This document shows, in pieces, positions 50,518 through 59,135 of a stretch of DNA of 64,000 nucleotides; position 1 is the stretch's first letter; each line of letters starts with the position of its first letter. The translations under genes and the position numbers were made by a program. The notes below the pieces were generated by a model. The model was not told where the DNA came from. It did not search any database and worked only from the letters and a program-made list of their open reading frames with translations. Source of the stretch: Neisseria sp. oral taxon 014 str. F0314 (GTDB lineage: Bacteria > Pseudomonadota > Gammaproteobacteria > Burkholderiales > Neisseriaceae); contig NZ_CP040504.1 in the NCBI RefSeq assembly GCF_005886145.1, positions 2,108,001 to 2,172,000 on the forward strand, in the 5' to 3' direction.

Positions 50518-51267
50518 TTATGGGCGGGGGGCGAATTTTTGCAGATAGCGGTCGCTCAGTTTCGTGATGTCCATCATAATCAGCACGTCGGCGCAACTGA
50601 AAGCCTCGTCGACGCAAGGTTCGCCGCAAAACCACGCGCCGGCTTTGAGGTAGCCTTTAATCAGCGGCGGCGTTACGGGGTTTTCGGACGGGGTGATCCG
50701 GTCCCATTTCAGCGGGTTGAGCGCTTTGACGCGCCATTGTTCCGGCGCGAGGTATTTGGTTTTCAGGATGTGGTAGAGCCCCGCCGCGTCGCTGCCGCCG
50801 TCGCGCATTTCGATGCTGCCGCAGCCTATCATGAAGCGCAGGTTTTCGTCTTTCATGAATTTGACCAGCCCCGTCCACAGGAGCATGACGAGGCCGCCGT
50901 TGCGGTAGTCGGGGTGGGTGCAGGCGCGGCCGAGTTCGACGGTCTGCGGCAGGATGTCTTTCAACGGGGTGAGGTCGAATTCGTGTTCGCTGTACCAGCC
51001 GCCGACTTTTTGGGCGGTGTCTTCGGTAATCAGCCGGTAGCAGCCGATGACTTCGCCGGTGGCGTCGTCGAATGCGAGGAGGTGGTGGCAGTATTGGTCG
51101 TAAGGGTCGACGTCGCGGCCGTCGTCGCTTTCGATTTCCGCACCCAGTTCTTGGGCGAAGACCTGATAGCGCAGGCGTTGCGCGGCTTCGATTTCGGCTT
51201 GGGTTTCGGCAAGGCGTACGCTCAGGCCGATTTTGGGACCGGTTTGATTGAAACGGCTTTGCGCCAT
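50518..51267 (-). CDS. OlsB-like N-acyltransferase (GNAT fold)
   Basis: 249 residues. The pattern RLAETQAEIEAAQRLRYQVF with later VIGCYRLITED and VELGRACTHPDYRNGG is that of ornithine-acyl-ACP N-acyltransferases and related autoinducer-synthase-like GNAT proteins, which use acyl-ACP. The C-terminal ~60 residues (PPLIKGYLKAGAWFCGEPC) are also typical of OlsB-like proteins. With the PlsC-type neighbour it could form an ornithine-lipid pathway. Confidence 0.8.
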   Translation of the reverse strand: MAQSRFNQTGPKIGLSVRLAETQAEIEAAQRLRYQVFAQELGAEIESDDGRDVDPYDQYCHHLLAFDDATGEVIGCYRLITEDTAQKVGGWYSEHEFDLTPLKDILPQTVELGRACTHPDYRNGGLVMLLWTGLVKFMKDENLRFMIGCGSIEMRDGGSDAAGLYHILKTKYLAPEQWRVKALNPLKWDRITPSENPVTPPLIKGYLKAGAWFCGEPCVDEAFSCADVLIMMDITKLSDRYLQKFAPRP

Positions 51268-51420
51268 AGTTGTACCTGTTTGAATGGGGGAGAATGGGCG
51301 ATTATAGCGGATATGGGGCGGGATTTATATCGCCGGCGGCCAAATGGTGGGGATTTCGGGAATTATGACGCTTGGGGTGTTGCAGGTTTGGATGTTCGGC
51401 GGGGGGCGGGAAAACGGTTA

Positions 51421-51452
51421 AGGCCGTCTGAAAAACTGTTTTCAGACGGCCT
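51421..51452. terminator. DUS inverted repeat terminator after hemO
   Basis: AGGCCGTCTGAAAA and TTTTCAGACGGCCT just after the hemO stop on the minus strand. Confidence 0.85.
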
Positions 51453-51466
51453 ATTGAATGAACGGC

Positions 51467-52084
51467 TTAATGGCGGTGCGCCTGCATTCCTTCCGGCGCT
51501 TCCGCACCTGCGGGCAGGCCGAAGGTCTCGCGCAACACGACTTTATAGAAGGCGAACGCTTCTTTCGCGCCTTCAATCGCTTCGGCTTGGTCGGCTTCGC
51601 TCAAAGGCAGGGCGTTTAGGAGTTCGACAAAGGCACGCCAGTGTTTGCCGCGTCCGGCAGGGTGCGCCGCCAGATGGCGCGCGCCTTTTTCTTCGCTGAA
51701 ATCGAGTTTTTTCGCGTGTTTGAACAGGAAGGCCGCGCCCAGATTGGAGCCTTCGGCGCAGTAGAGCCAGCCGATGGCTTTATTGCCGGTTTCGTGCGGC
51801 AGCGGTTTGCCGTATTCGTAGGGCTGTTCGCCCAAATCGGCCAAATCTTTGACCACGGCATCGTAACGTGCCATGTATTCCAGTTCGGGAATGGCTTTGT
51901 TCAGTTCGGGGTTTTTGTAGATGTGGTCCACTGCTTTGTGGAACACGGATTGCAGTTTCAAAAATTTGATGTAGTTTTCGTTGCTGGCGAAAGGTTCGAC
52001 CGACATCACCAGATTGTCTACGCTGTCGTGGATGGTGGCGGTTTTTTCTTTGAGTGTTTTGGCAAAAGTGATTTCATTGCTCAT
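51467..52084 (-). CDS. hemO: Haem oxygenase HemO
   Basis: 205 residues, close in length and sequence to neisserial HemO. It opens haem to release iron inside the cell. The proximal His lies in TIHDSVDNLVMSV, the distal helix contains GNKAIGWLYCAEGSNLGAAF, and the C terminus ends in HRH. It follows hmbR on the same strand, 75 bases downstream, so uptake and degradation of haem are linked. AAAGGAAA precedes the ATG. Confidence 0.95.
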   Translation of the reverse strand: MSNEITFAKTLKEKTATIHDSVDNLVMSVEPFASNENYIKFLKLQSVFHKAVDHIYKNPELNKAIPELEYMARYDAVVKDLADLGEQPYEYGKPLPHETGNKAIGWLYCAEGSNLGAAFLFKHAKKLDFSEEKGARHLAAHPAGRGKHWRAFVELLNALPLSEADQAEAIEGAKEAFAFYKVVLRETFGLPAGAEAPEGMQAHRH

Positions 52085-52106
52085 TGTGTTTCCTTTCGGG
52101 GGTTGT

Positions 52107-52146
52107 TTTCAGACGGCCTTTTGATGATTTGAAGGCCGTCTGAAAA
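52107..52146. repeat. DUS inverted pair between hmbR and hemO
   Basis: GTTTTCAGACGGCCTT and AAGGCCGTCTGAAAAC. It may reduce read-through from hmbR into hemO. Confidence 0.82.
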
Positions 52147-52159
52147 CGGTTAAACGGGT

Positions 52160-54532
52160 TTAAAACTTCCATTCCAGCGATACGGCGTAGTTGCGGCCGG
52201 GCGCGCGGTAGCGTTCCAAGCCTTTGCCGTCGCGGTCGACCGCGTTGGTGGTGCTGTAACTGTACAAACCGCGCAGGGAATCCCAAGTGGTGTATTTGCG
52301 GTTGAACAGGTTGTACACGCCCGCACGCAGGGTCAGGTTTTTCACCGGTTTGTAGAAACCATACATATCGAACACATAAGCCGATTTGTTCAGCCACGGG
52401 TAATCCTGTACTTTTTTCTGCAAAGGCGTACCCCAGCCGTTGTTTTCATAAACGGTGTATTGCGCGTCTTTGGCCTTTTTCGCGCCCAGATAGGTCAGGC
52501 GGGAGAATACGCCCCATTTTTCGCTCGGGCTTTCGTAGTCGATGCCGGCAATCACTTTCAGCGGCTGGGTGGACAGCAGGCTGTTGTCGCCCGACAGTTT
52601 GCTTTTCGCGTAACCGACCGAACCGAACAGCTTCCAGCCTTCAGGTACGAAAGAGACTACTTTGTCCAGATTCAGACGGCCTGTCAGCTCGATACCGCGG
52701 ATTCTGGCCTTGTCGATATTCTGCATCTGCCAATCCAGTTTTTCGGTGTAGGGGTCGCTGCACAGACCGTAGTAATAATCCATCTGGGTGCAGCCGGGTT
52801 CGCCGCTGGCGGTCAGTTTCCGCTCTTCAGACAGGAAATTGCGGTAGTTGCTTTGATACAGGTTGGCATCCAGCATGCCCTTTTCGCCGCGTCCTTGCAG
52901 GGAGAGGGTGTGGGTGGTGCTGCGTTCGGCTTTCAGGTTGGGGTTGGGCAGCCAATTACCCGAACCGTGGTTGTAGGTGAAATACACTTCGGACGCATTG
53001 GGGACGCGGTAGCCGGAAGTGATGTCGTAACCGACACGCCAAGCCTGATTCAGTTGCGCCGCCAAACCGGCGAAACCGCTCCAGCCGCTGTAAGTATTGG
53101 GTGCGGGCGGGGTTTTGTCGCAGGCATGACAGTCGGCATTCAGTTGCTGCGGCGTCATTTTGGTGTGGTCGTAACGGATGCCCGCGCGGCTTGAAAACAC
53201 GCTGTTCCATTGGATTTGGTCGGACAGCGAGAAACCGTAGTTGGTGGTTTTCACCGGATGCTGAATCGTGCTGGTCGTGCGGGAAACACGGCCGCTAAAA
53301 TAATAATCGTCGCGGTTTAAGTTTTCGAAATCACGCCGGCTGGCGAAGGTTTTGAACGACAGGCGGTGCTGCCCGCCCAGTTGCAACGGCTGGCTGTCCA
53401 AACGCAAAGTAAAACGTTTGAATCGGGTGTCCATGCTGCGGTTGTAGATTTCGCCAACTTCCTTTTTACCGTACTCAGTTTCCCATGTAGTGTAATTCGT
53501 CGGGAACAAGCCTTTGTAGTTAACCGCGGATACTTTGGTTCTCTGATAGTCGATGTCCGCTTTTACTAGGGACAGCCAACCGGATTGAGGCGTCCATTCG
53601 TAAAACAGGTTGGCATTGCGCCGTCTGTTTACATCGTCGGCTTCGCGCCACGCGGAAGTCATTAAATTATAAGACTCTTCATTTGTGTAATTATGCCCCT
53701 GCTGTCCGTTGAGCGATGCGCCGACACGGTGGTTCTCATTGATTTGATAACCGATTTTGGCCAAGAAGCTGTGGTATTTGTGTTTGGACGGATCGGGAAT
53801 GCCGCGTGCCGAACCGCGGATATTCGCGCCGCTGCCTTTGCCTTCGACCGCATAGCCGCGGTTGCCTGCGCTTTCGGTTTCATGACCGCGCCGTTGTGAA
53901 TAAAGCAAGGCTGCATCGACGCTGCCGTTATCCATGCCGAAGCCGACTGTGTTCGTCCATTCGCGGTTGCGGCTGCTGTAACCGTTTTTCATCATCACGC
54001 CGAACTGCCGCTCAGGCAGCAGCAAATCGCGCCCTTGCAGGGTTTGGTAATTCACCCCGCCGCCCAAGGCGCCGCTGCCGGTATTGAAAGAGTCCGCTCC
54101 TTTTACGATGTCGATGTTGCGCACCAACTCAGGGTCGATGGACAAACGTGAACTGTTGAAATTGCCGTAACGGGCATACAGTGAGTTTTCTTCGGAATCA
54201 GGCAGGCTCACGCCGTCTATGCTCACGCCGACACGGTTGCCTTCCACGCCGCGAATGGCAAAGCCTTTCTGATGGCGGCCGCTGTCGCTCAGGCCGACAT
54301 CGGTGGAATAACGCACCAAGTCTTTGTTGTCGCGTATCATTTCCTGTTGGATGCGGCCGAGGTTGACCCGTTCCACGGCGGCGGGCGCGTTGCGATGTCC
54401 TTTTACCGTTACCTGCTTCAGTTCGGTCTGTGCGGGAGCGGTTTCGGATGCGGCGGCGTCCGCAGCGAAAACGGGATTGCCGAAGATGCTGCCGATAAGG
54501 GCGGCAAGGGGGAGTATGTGTGATGGTTTCAT
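52160..54532 (-). CDS. hmbR: Haemoglobin receptor HmbR, TonB-dependent
   Basis: 790 residues. The signal peptide ends PVFAA, a TonB-box-like ELKQVTVKG follows, then the plug domain with NAPAAVERVNLGRIQQEMI and GVEGNRVGVSIDGVSLPD, and a 22-strand barrel ending SLEWKF. The TonB-dependent receptor segment GYRVPNASEVYFTYNHGSGN and the extracellular loop cysteines (NADCHACDK, EPGCTQM, GLCSDP) match meningococcal HmbR closely. It strips haem from haemoglobin. The meningococcal phase-variable poly-G run is absent: at 53371-53379 codons are mixed GGC GGG. Confidence 0.94.
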   Translation of the reverse strand: MKPSHILPLAALIGSIFGNPVFAADAAASETAPAQTELKQVTVKGHRNAPAAVERVNLGRIQQEMIRDNKDLVRYSTDVGLSDSGRHQKGFAIRGVEGNRVGVSIDGVSLPDSEENSLYARYGNFNSSRLSIDPELVRNIDIVKGADSFNTGSGALGGGVNYQTLQGRDLLLPERQFGVMMKNGYSSRNREWTNTVGFGMDNGSVDAALLYSQRRGHETESAGNRGYAVEGKGSGANIRGSARGIPDPSKHKYHSFLAKIGYQINENHRVGASLNGQQGHNYTNEESYNLMTSAWREADDVNRRRNANLFYEWTPQSGWLSLVKADIDYQRTKVSAVNYKGLFPTNYTTWETEYGKKEVGEIYNRSMDTRFKRFTLRLDSQPLQLGGQHRLSFKTFASRRDFENLNRDDYYFSGRVSRTTSTIQHPVKTTNYGFSLSDQIQWNSVFSSRAGIRYDHTKMTPQQLNADCHACDKTPPAPNTYSGWSGFAGLAAQLNQAWRVGYDITSGYRVPNASEVYFTYNHGSGNWLPNPNLKAERSTTHTLSLQGRGEKGMLDANLYQSNYRNFLSEERKLTASGEPGCTQMDYYYGLCSDPYTEKLDWQMQNIDKARIRGIELTGRLNLDKVVSFVPEGWKLFGSVGYAKSKLSGDNSLLSTQPLKVIAGIDYESPSEKWGVFSRLTYLGAKKAKDAQYTVYENNGWGTPLQKKVQDYPWLNKSAYVFDMYGFYKPVKNLTLRAGVYNLFNRKYTTWDSLRGLYSYSTTNAVDRDGKGLERYRAPGRNYAVSLEWKF

Positions 54533-54597
54533 GGCTTAAATATCTCGAATGATTGAAATAGCCCGTTATTGTGAAGAATCAGTTTTTGTATAAAATT

Positions 54598-54616
54598 GTT
54601 AATGATAATATAAATC
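54598..54616 (-). promoter_or_regulatory. Probable Fur box upstream of hmbR
   Basis: GTTAATGATAATATAAATC matches about 14 of 19 positions of the consensus Fur site (GATAATGATAATCATTATC), 66 bases before the hmbR start, in an AT-rich promoter region. Confidence 0.65.
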
Positions 54617-54832
54617 GTTTTGTTTTAATCTGCAATTTCATTTTTACATTTATTTAGGAAAATGTTGTTTTATTAGGCATAAAAAGAGGTTTTACGGCTT
54701 GTTTTTGTAATATACCGTTAATTAAGTAGTGGTTTGCTTATTTGCAGCGACGCGCGGCCTGTTTTCAGACGGCCTCAATGAACTGAACGGCGCGGTTTGC
54801 GCCGGTATGCCGGTTTGCGCTAAGATAGCCGC

Positions 54833-54918
54833 AGAAGTCGGGGTGCTGCTGCCGTAACGGGTGGCGGCTGAGATGATACCCGTGAACCTGATACAGATAA
54901 TGCTGGCGTAGGAAACTG
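54833..54918 (+). promoter_or_regulatory. TPP (THI-box) riboswitch
   Basis: All conserved parts are present: TCGGGGTGC, GGCTGAGATGATACCCGTGA, ACCTGATACAGATAATGCTG and GCGTAGGAA. It binds thiamine diphosphate and lies in the leader of thiM-thiD. A terminator hairpin 30 bases further on indicates control by transcription termination. Confidence 0.95.
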
Positions 54919-54948
54919 ATGAAACTTTTTGTATTTTTTCGTTTTTTG

Positions 54949-54990
54949 GAAAAGCACGGCTTCCGTCCGGTTCGGAAGGCGTGCTTTTTT
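54949..54990 (+). terminator. Riboswitch expression-platform terminator
   Basis: AAAAGCACGGCTTCCG, short loop, CGGAAGGCGTGC followed by TTTTTT. It should form when TPP is bound and stop transcription before thiM. Confidence 0.85.
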
Positions 54991-55043
54991 GTATTCCGGC
55001 GCGGTTTCAGACGGCCGGCAACACGTTTAGCGGAGCGGTGATT

Positions 55044-55850
55044 ATGCAGATTCGTTTTTTAGACAAGGTGCGCAGACAAAATCCGTTGGTACACAACATC
55101 ACCAACGGCGTGGCGATGAATTTCACCGCCAACGGTTTGCTGGCTCTCGGCGCGTCGCCGATTATGGCGGACGAAGTATCGGAAATGGCGGACATGGCGG
55201 CGATATGTTCCGCACTGCTGATTAATATCGGCACGTTGCGCCGGCAGACCGTCGAGGCGATGCTGGCGGCGGGGAAGGCGGCCAACGCGCGCGGGATTCC
55301 GGTGGTGTTCGATCCGGTCGGCGCGGCGGCGACGCAGTTCCGGCGCGATACGGTGGAGCGGCTGCTGGCCGAAGTCCGGTTTGCGGCCATACGCGGCAAT
55401 GCGGCGGAAATGGCTTATATTGCGGGCGGCGCGTGGCAGGGTAAAGGGGTCGACGCGGGCGGCGGCGCGGCAAATGCGGCGGAAGTCGCGGCAACGGCGG
55501 CGAAGCGTTACGGCTGCGTGGCGGCGGTGAGCGGCGCGACCGATTATGTTTCAGACGGCCTTTGCACGGTCGCGGTGGCGAACGGTACGCCGCTGTTTCC
55601 GAAAATCACGGCTTCGGGCTGCCTGCTCGGTTCGGTCGTCGCGGCGTTTCTGGCCGTGGCGCCGGAGCAGGAATATTTGGACGCGGCCGCCGAGGCGTGC
55701 GCGGTGTATGCCGTTGCGGGCGAGACGGCGGCCGAAGGGCTGGCGGCGGCGCAGAGCGGTACGTTCGGCGTCAGATTGGTGGACAGCCTTGCGGCGGTAA
55801 CGGCGCGGCAGGTCTCGGAAGCGGCACGCACGAGTGTGCAGGCCGTCTGA
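55044..55850 (+). CDS. thiM: Hydroxyethylthiazole kinase
   Basis: 268 residues, ribokinase-like. It phosphorylates the thiazole alcohol for thiamine salvage. Motifs are PLVHNITNGVAMNFTANGLL (substrate site), VVFDPVGAAATQFRRDT, and FPKITASGCLLGSVVAAFLA, where the catalytic residue position normally reads GTGC and here is ASGC, as in ThiM. The ATG at 55044 has GGAG upstream. The C terminus QAV and the stop come from a DUS. Confidence 0.94.
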   Translation: MQIRFLDKVRRQNPLVHNITNGVAMNFTANGLLALGASPIMADEVSEMADMAAICSALLINIGTLRRQTVEAMLAAGKAANARGIPVVFDPVGAAATQFRRDTVERLLAEVRFAAIRGNAAEMAYIAGGAWQGKGVDAGGGAANAAEVAATAAKRYGCVAAVSGATDYVSDGLCTVAVANGTPLFPKITASGCLLGSVVAAFLAVAPEQEYLDAAAEACAVYAVAGETAAEGLAAAQSGTFGVRLVDSLAAVTARQVSEAARTSVQAV

Positions 55851-55869
55851 AAACACAAGGAGGTTGGAA

Positions 55870-56682
55870 ATGGAACAAGAACGGTTCGTACAGACATTGA
55901 CCATCGCAGGCTCGGATTCCGGCGGCGGCGCGGGCATTCAGGCGGATTTGAAAACCTTTCAGATGCGCGGCGTATTCGGAACCAGCGCCGTTACCGCGGT
56001 AACGGCGCAGAACACGCTCGGCGTGGCGGCGGTGCACCTCGTGCCGACCGAGGTTATCCGCAGCCAGATTGAAGCCGTGCGCGACGATTTCCAAATCAGC
56101 GCCTTCAAACTCGGTATGCTGGGAACGGCGGAAATCATCGAATGTGTGGCCGAATGCCTGAAAGAATGCAGTTTCGGCCCGATGGTGCTCGACCCCGTGA
56201 TGATAGCCAAAGGCGGCGCGCCGCTGCTGCACGATTCGGCGGTGGCGGCGATGAAGCGGCATCTGCTGCCGCTGGCCGACGTGCTGACGCCCAACCTGCC
56301 CGAAACGCAGGTGCTGACCGGCGTCGATGTGGAAAACGCGCAGGACGCCGAACGCGCGGCGCGGATTTTGCAGGATGCCGGCGTGAAGACAGTCGTCATC
56401 AAAGGCGGCCATTCGGGCGGCAGCCGCAGCGCGCAATGCACGGACTGGGTGTTCCTGCCCGACGGGGAGAAACTGGAGCTGTCGGGCCGCCGCTACCCGA
56501 CGCCGCATACGCACGGCACGGGCTGCACGTTTTCGGCCTGCGTAACGGCGGAGCTGGCCAAAGGCTTCAGCGTGGAGAATGCGGTGAAAACGGCGAAAGC
56601 CTATATCGCCGCCGCCATCGCCAACCCGCTGAACATCGGTTCGGGACACGGGCCGGTCAACCATTGGGCGTATCGGGACTGA
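55870..56682 (+). CDS. thiD: Hydroxymethylpyrimidine/phosphomethylpyrimidine kinase
   Basis: 270 residues. ThiD phosphorylates HMP twice. Motifs are TLTIAGSDSGGGAGIQADLK at the start, FGPMVLDPVMIAKGGAPLL, and the anion hole/catalytic TPHTHGTGCTFSACV. It is 19 bases after thiM with AAGGAGG before the ATG, so it shares the TPP control. Confidence 0.95.
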   Translation: MEQERFVQTLTIAGSDSGGGAGIQADLKTFQMRGVFGTSAVTAVTAQNTLGVAAVHLVPTEVIRSQIEAVRDDFQISAFKLGMLGTAEIIECVAECLKECSFGPMVLDPVMIAKGGAPLLHDSAVAAMKRHLLPLADVLTPNLPETQVLTGVDVENAQDAERAARILQDAGVKTVVIKGGHSGGSRSAQCTDWVFLPDGEKLELSGRRYPTPHTHGTGCTFSACVTAELAKGFSVENAVKTAKAYIAAAIANPLNIGSGHGPVNHWAYRD

Positions 56683-56811
56683 AGGCCGTCTGAAAAAACG
56701 CGGCCGGCTTCCCGATTCTGCCGGCCGCCGAAATGATTTACAATCCGCACTGTTTTCAAACCAAAGCCGCCGCTTAAATGCGGGGGCGGCATTTCAAGAC
56801 AGGATAAAATC

Positions 56812-57228
56812 ATGCAGATTACTTCAAAATGGATGGACGGTATGTGTTTCGTGGCGACCGACGAGGCCGGTCACAGCGTGGTCATGGAAGGTTCGGCGGC
56901 AGAAGGCTGCGTCAGACGCGGCCCCAGCCCGATGGAAATGCTGCTGATGGGCGTGGCGGGCTGCTCCAGCACGGACGTGGTCATGATTGTCGAGAAGCAG
57001 CGGCAGGACATCACCGGCTGCCAAGCGGCGGTAACGGCCAAACGCGCCGAAGAGCCGCCGCGCGTGTTCACCGAAATCCATATCCATTTCACGGTAACCG
57101 GACGCGGCCTGAAAGCGGGCGCGGTCGAACAGGCCGTCCGGCTTTCCGCCGAAAAATACTGTTCCGCCTCGATTATGTTGGGCAAAACGGCCAAAATAAC
57201 CCACAGCTTCGAAATTGTCGAAGCATAA
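56812..57228 (+). CDS. OsmC-family protein
   Basis: 138 residues. The OsmC/Ohr fold is seen from GPSPMEMLLMGVAGCSSTDVV (first redox cysteine) and the second cysteine in SAEKYCSASIMLGKTAKI. These proteins reduce organic hydroperoxides or hypochlorite-related oxidants. It follows thiD in the same direction after 129 bases and has an AGGA ribosome site. Confidence 0.9.
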   Translation: MQITSKWMDGMCFVATDEAGHSVVMEGSAAEGCVRRGPSPMEMLLMGVAGCSSTDVVMIVEKQRQDITGCQAAVTAKRAEEPPRVFTEIHIHFTVTGRGLKAGAVEQAVRLSAEKYCSASIMLGKTAKITHSFEIVEA

Positions 57229-57302
57229 CGTTTCAGACGGCGCCGCAGGCCGTCTGAAAACTGGCAAGAAAAGTCCGCGCTGGTTATAATGGCAACAAAA
57301 AA

Positions 57303-57344
57303 CAGGCAGATATATTCAAACCGTAACCGGAATATATCTGCCTG
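57303..57344. repeat. Perfect 15-bp inverted repeat
   Basis: CAGGCAGATATATTC and its exact complement GAATATATCTGCCTG flank a 12-base loop, 75 bases after the OsmC stop. It is not a DUS and has no T run. It may be a transcript-end hairpin or an operator. Confidence 0.7.
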
Positions 57345-57423
57345 CGCGGGCTTCTCTCTCTATATGCTGCCTTTATAATACTCGGCGTTTTCTTGTGCAC
57401 TTATTGTGCAGGCCTGTGTTGAT

Positions 57424-57435
57424 ATTGTCAACAAT
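57424..57435. promoter_or_regulatory. Candidate GntR-type operator
   Basis: ATTGTCAACAAT is a near-palindrome of the TTGTnnACAA kind bound by FCD-type GntR regulators, 68 bases before the GntR start. It overlaps the TTGATATTGTCAACAATTTTAA stretch that could be the promoter, which would suit autoregulation. Confidence 0.4.
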
Positions 57436-57503
57436 TTTAATTTTTATGAACGGCAGGCATCCGCCCTGCGTCTGCCTTCGGGAAAAACCGGAAACCTACC
57501 CCC

Positions 57504-58223
57504 ATGATGAATAACGAAAATAAAACCGTCAATGCACCGACAACGTCCTCATTGATTCTGGAAGAGCGCCACGATTCCGAGCTTTTCCGCGTGTACGCCC
57601 TGATTTTAGACGGCATTACCGACCATGTGCTGCTGCCGGGCAAAAAGCTCACCGAATCGGAACTCTGCCGCCAGATGACCTGCTCGCGCAATACCGTGCG
57701 CAGTGCGCTTTCGCTGCTGGCGCACGATAAAATCGTCGATTTGCAGCCCAACCGCGGCGCATTCGTGCATGTGCCCGATTTGAAAGAAATGCAGGACGTG
57801 TTCAACGCACGCATCGAAATGGAGGGTATGATTCTGGGTATGCTGGTCGACCTTCCCGACTTGGAGGCGCGCTTGCAGCCGCTCTATGCCATGATAGAAC
57901 ACGAAGAGGCCGCGTCCGGCAGCGGCGACCGCGTGGGCTGGAACCGCCTCTCCAACGCCTTTCACGTCGAACTGGCGCGCCTGCTGGACAACGACGTGCT
58001 GTTCGACATTATGAACACGCTGTGCGCCCGCTCGTCGCTGATTGTGGCGGTGTTCGATGCCAAGCGCCGCGAGAAACGCCCCATCAACACGCATACCCAC
58101 GCCGAGCACCGCGAAATTTTAGACCTGCTGGTCAGCGGCAAACGCAACCGCGTGGTGAAAATCATGCGCCGGCATCTGGGCGCGTGCATCGAGCGCCTGG
58201 AACAAAAATTCGAGGCGCAATAA
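57504..58223 (+). CDS. GntR-family regulator, FCD subfamily
   Basis: 239 residues. The N-terminal winged HTH (~residues 25-95) has GKKLTESELCRQMTCSRNTV and the wing FVHVPDL; the C-terminal all-helical FCD domain has metal-binding-type residues (FNARIEMEGM, HVELARLLDN, THAEHREILD, RRHLGACIERLE). FCD regulators sense carboxylic acids. Neisseria has a well-studied member, GdhR, controlling glutamate dehydrogenase and lactate permease; this may be it, but I did not compare the sequences. Confidence 0.85.
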   Translation: MMNNENKTVNAPTTSSLILEERHDSELFRVYALILDGITDHVLLPGKKLTESELCRQMTCSRNTVRSALSLLAHDKIVDLQPNRGAFVHVPDLKEMQDVFNARIEMEGMILGMLVDLPDLEARLQPLYAMIEHEEAASGSGDRVGWNRLSNAFHVELARLLDNDVLFDIMNTLCARSSLIVAVFDAKRREKRPINTHTHAEHREILDLLVSGKRNRVVKIMRRHLGACIERLEQKFEAQ

Positions 58224-58233
58224 CCGGATTCGG

Positions 58234-58269
58234 TAAGGCCGTCTGAAAAGTCTGTTTCAGACGGCCTTA
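58234..58269. terminator. DUS inverted repeat terminator
   Basis: TAAGGCCGTCTGAAAA and TTTCAGACGGCCTTA between the GntR and DeoR genes. Confidence 0.83.
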
Positions 58270-58325
58270 AGTTTAAATATTACGTACCGGCCGCACGCCG
58301 TTTGTATTCCCCGACGGACGAAACC

Positions 58326-59135
58326 ATGAAACCCCAAATCCGACGACACGAAAAAATCACCGCATTGGTGCGCGAACACGGCTTTATGTCCGTCGAACAA
58401 CTGGCCAGAGAATTGGAAGTTACCCCGCAGACCATACGCCGCGACATCGGCATCCTGAGTGCGGAAAACGTCTTGCGCCGCTACCACGGCGGCGCGGCCT
58501 TGGGCGAGGTGCTGCTCGAAGGCGAATTCGGGCAGGGCGGCCGCCACAGCCGCAGGGAAGAGAAAAACGCCATCGCCCAGCTCATCGCCGCCCATATTCC
58601 CGACAACGCCTCATTATTCATCAGCATCGGCACCACGATGGAGGCCGTTGCCGCCGCGTTGATCAAACAGCGGAAAAACCTGCGTATCATCACCAACAAC
58701 ATCTACGTCGCCGCCCTGGCCTCCGCGCGCAGCGACTACACCGTCATCATCACCTCCGGCGTCGTCCGCCCGCTGGACGGCGGCGTAACCGGTGTCGCCA
58801 CGGTGGACTTCATCAACCAGTTCAAAGTCGACTACGCCGTATTGAGCACGCACGGCGTGGAAGGCGACGGCTCGCTGCTCGATTACGACTACAAAGAAGT
58901 AAGCGTGATGCAGGCGATGATGGCCAACGCTCGGGTGCGCTTCCTCGGCGTGGATCACAGCAAATTCCAGTCGCACGCGCTGGTGCGGCTGGGTGACATC
59001 ACCGATTTCGACAGGGTCTTCACCGACCGCGCTCCCGACGGGGAAATGCAGAAAATCCTCACCGCCGCGGGCGTGGAATGGTTGGTTCCCGAAATCTGCC
59101 AACATGCAACGGAAACAGCAAAGGACGAAAAATGA
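58326..59135 (+). CDS. DeoR-family regulator
   Basis: 269 residues. The N-terminal HTH is FMSVEQLARELEVTPQTIRR followed by the DeoR signature DIGILSAENVLRRYHGGA; the C-terminal sugar-phosphate-sensing DeoRC domain has SLFISIGTTMEAVAAAL and LDGGVTGVATVDFINQFKVD. GlpR-like regulators belong here. It overlaps the GST gene by four bases (ATGA), so the two are co-translated. The effector and targets are unknown. Confidence 0.88.
   Translation: MKPQIRRHEKITALVREHGFMSVEQLARELEVTPQTIRRDIGILSAENVLRRYHGGAALGEVLLEGEFGQGGRHSRREEKNAIAQLIAAHIPDNASLFISIGTTMEAVAAALIKQRKNLRIITNNIYVAALASARSDYTVIITSGVVRPLDGGVTGVATVDFINQFKVDYAVLSTHGVEGDGSLLDYDYKEVSVMQAMMANARVRFLGVDHSKFQSHALVRLGDITDFDRVFTDRAPDGEMQKILTAAGVEWLVPEICQHATETAKDEK

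Noticed and set aside
50539..51699. 386-codon plus-strand ORF opposite the OlsB-like gene
   Set aside because: Val/Phe/Ala-rich shadow running through a DUS terminator and into hemO.
52160..54532. Frameshift or phase-off state in hmbR
   Set aside because: The frame is open for all 790 residues and no homopolymeric tract is present at the known site.
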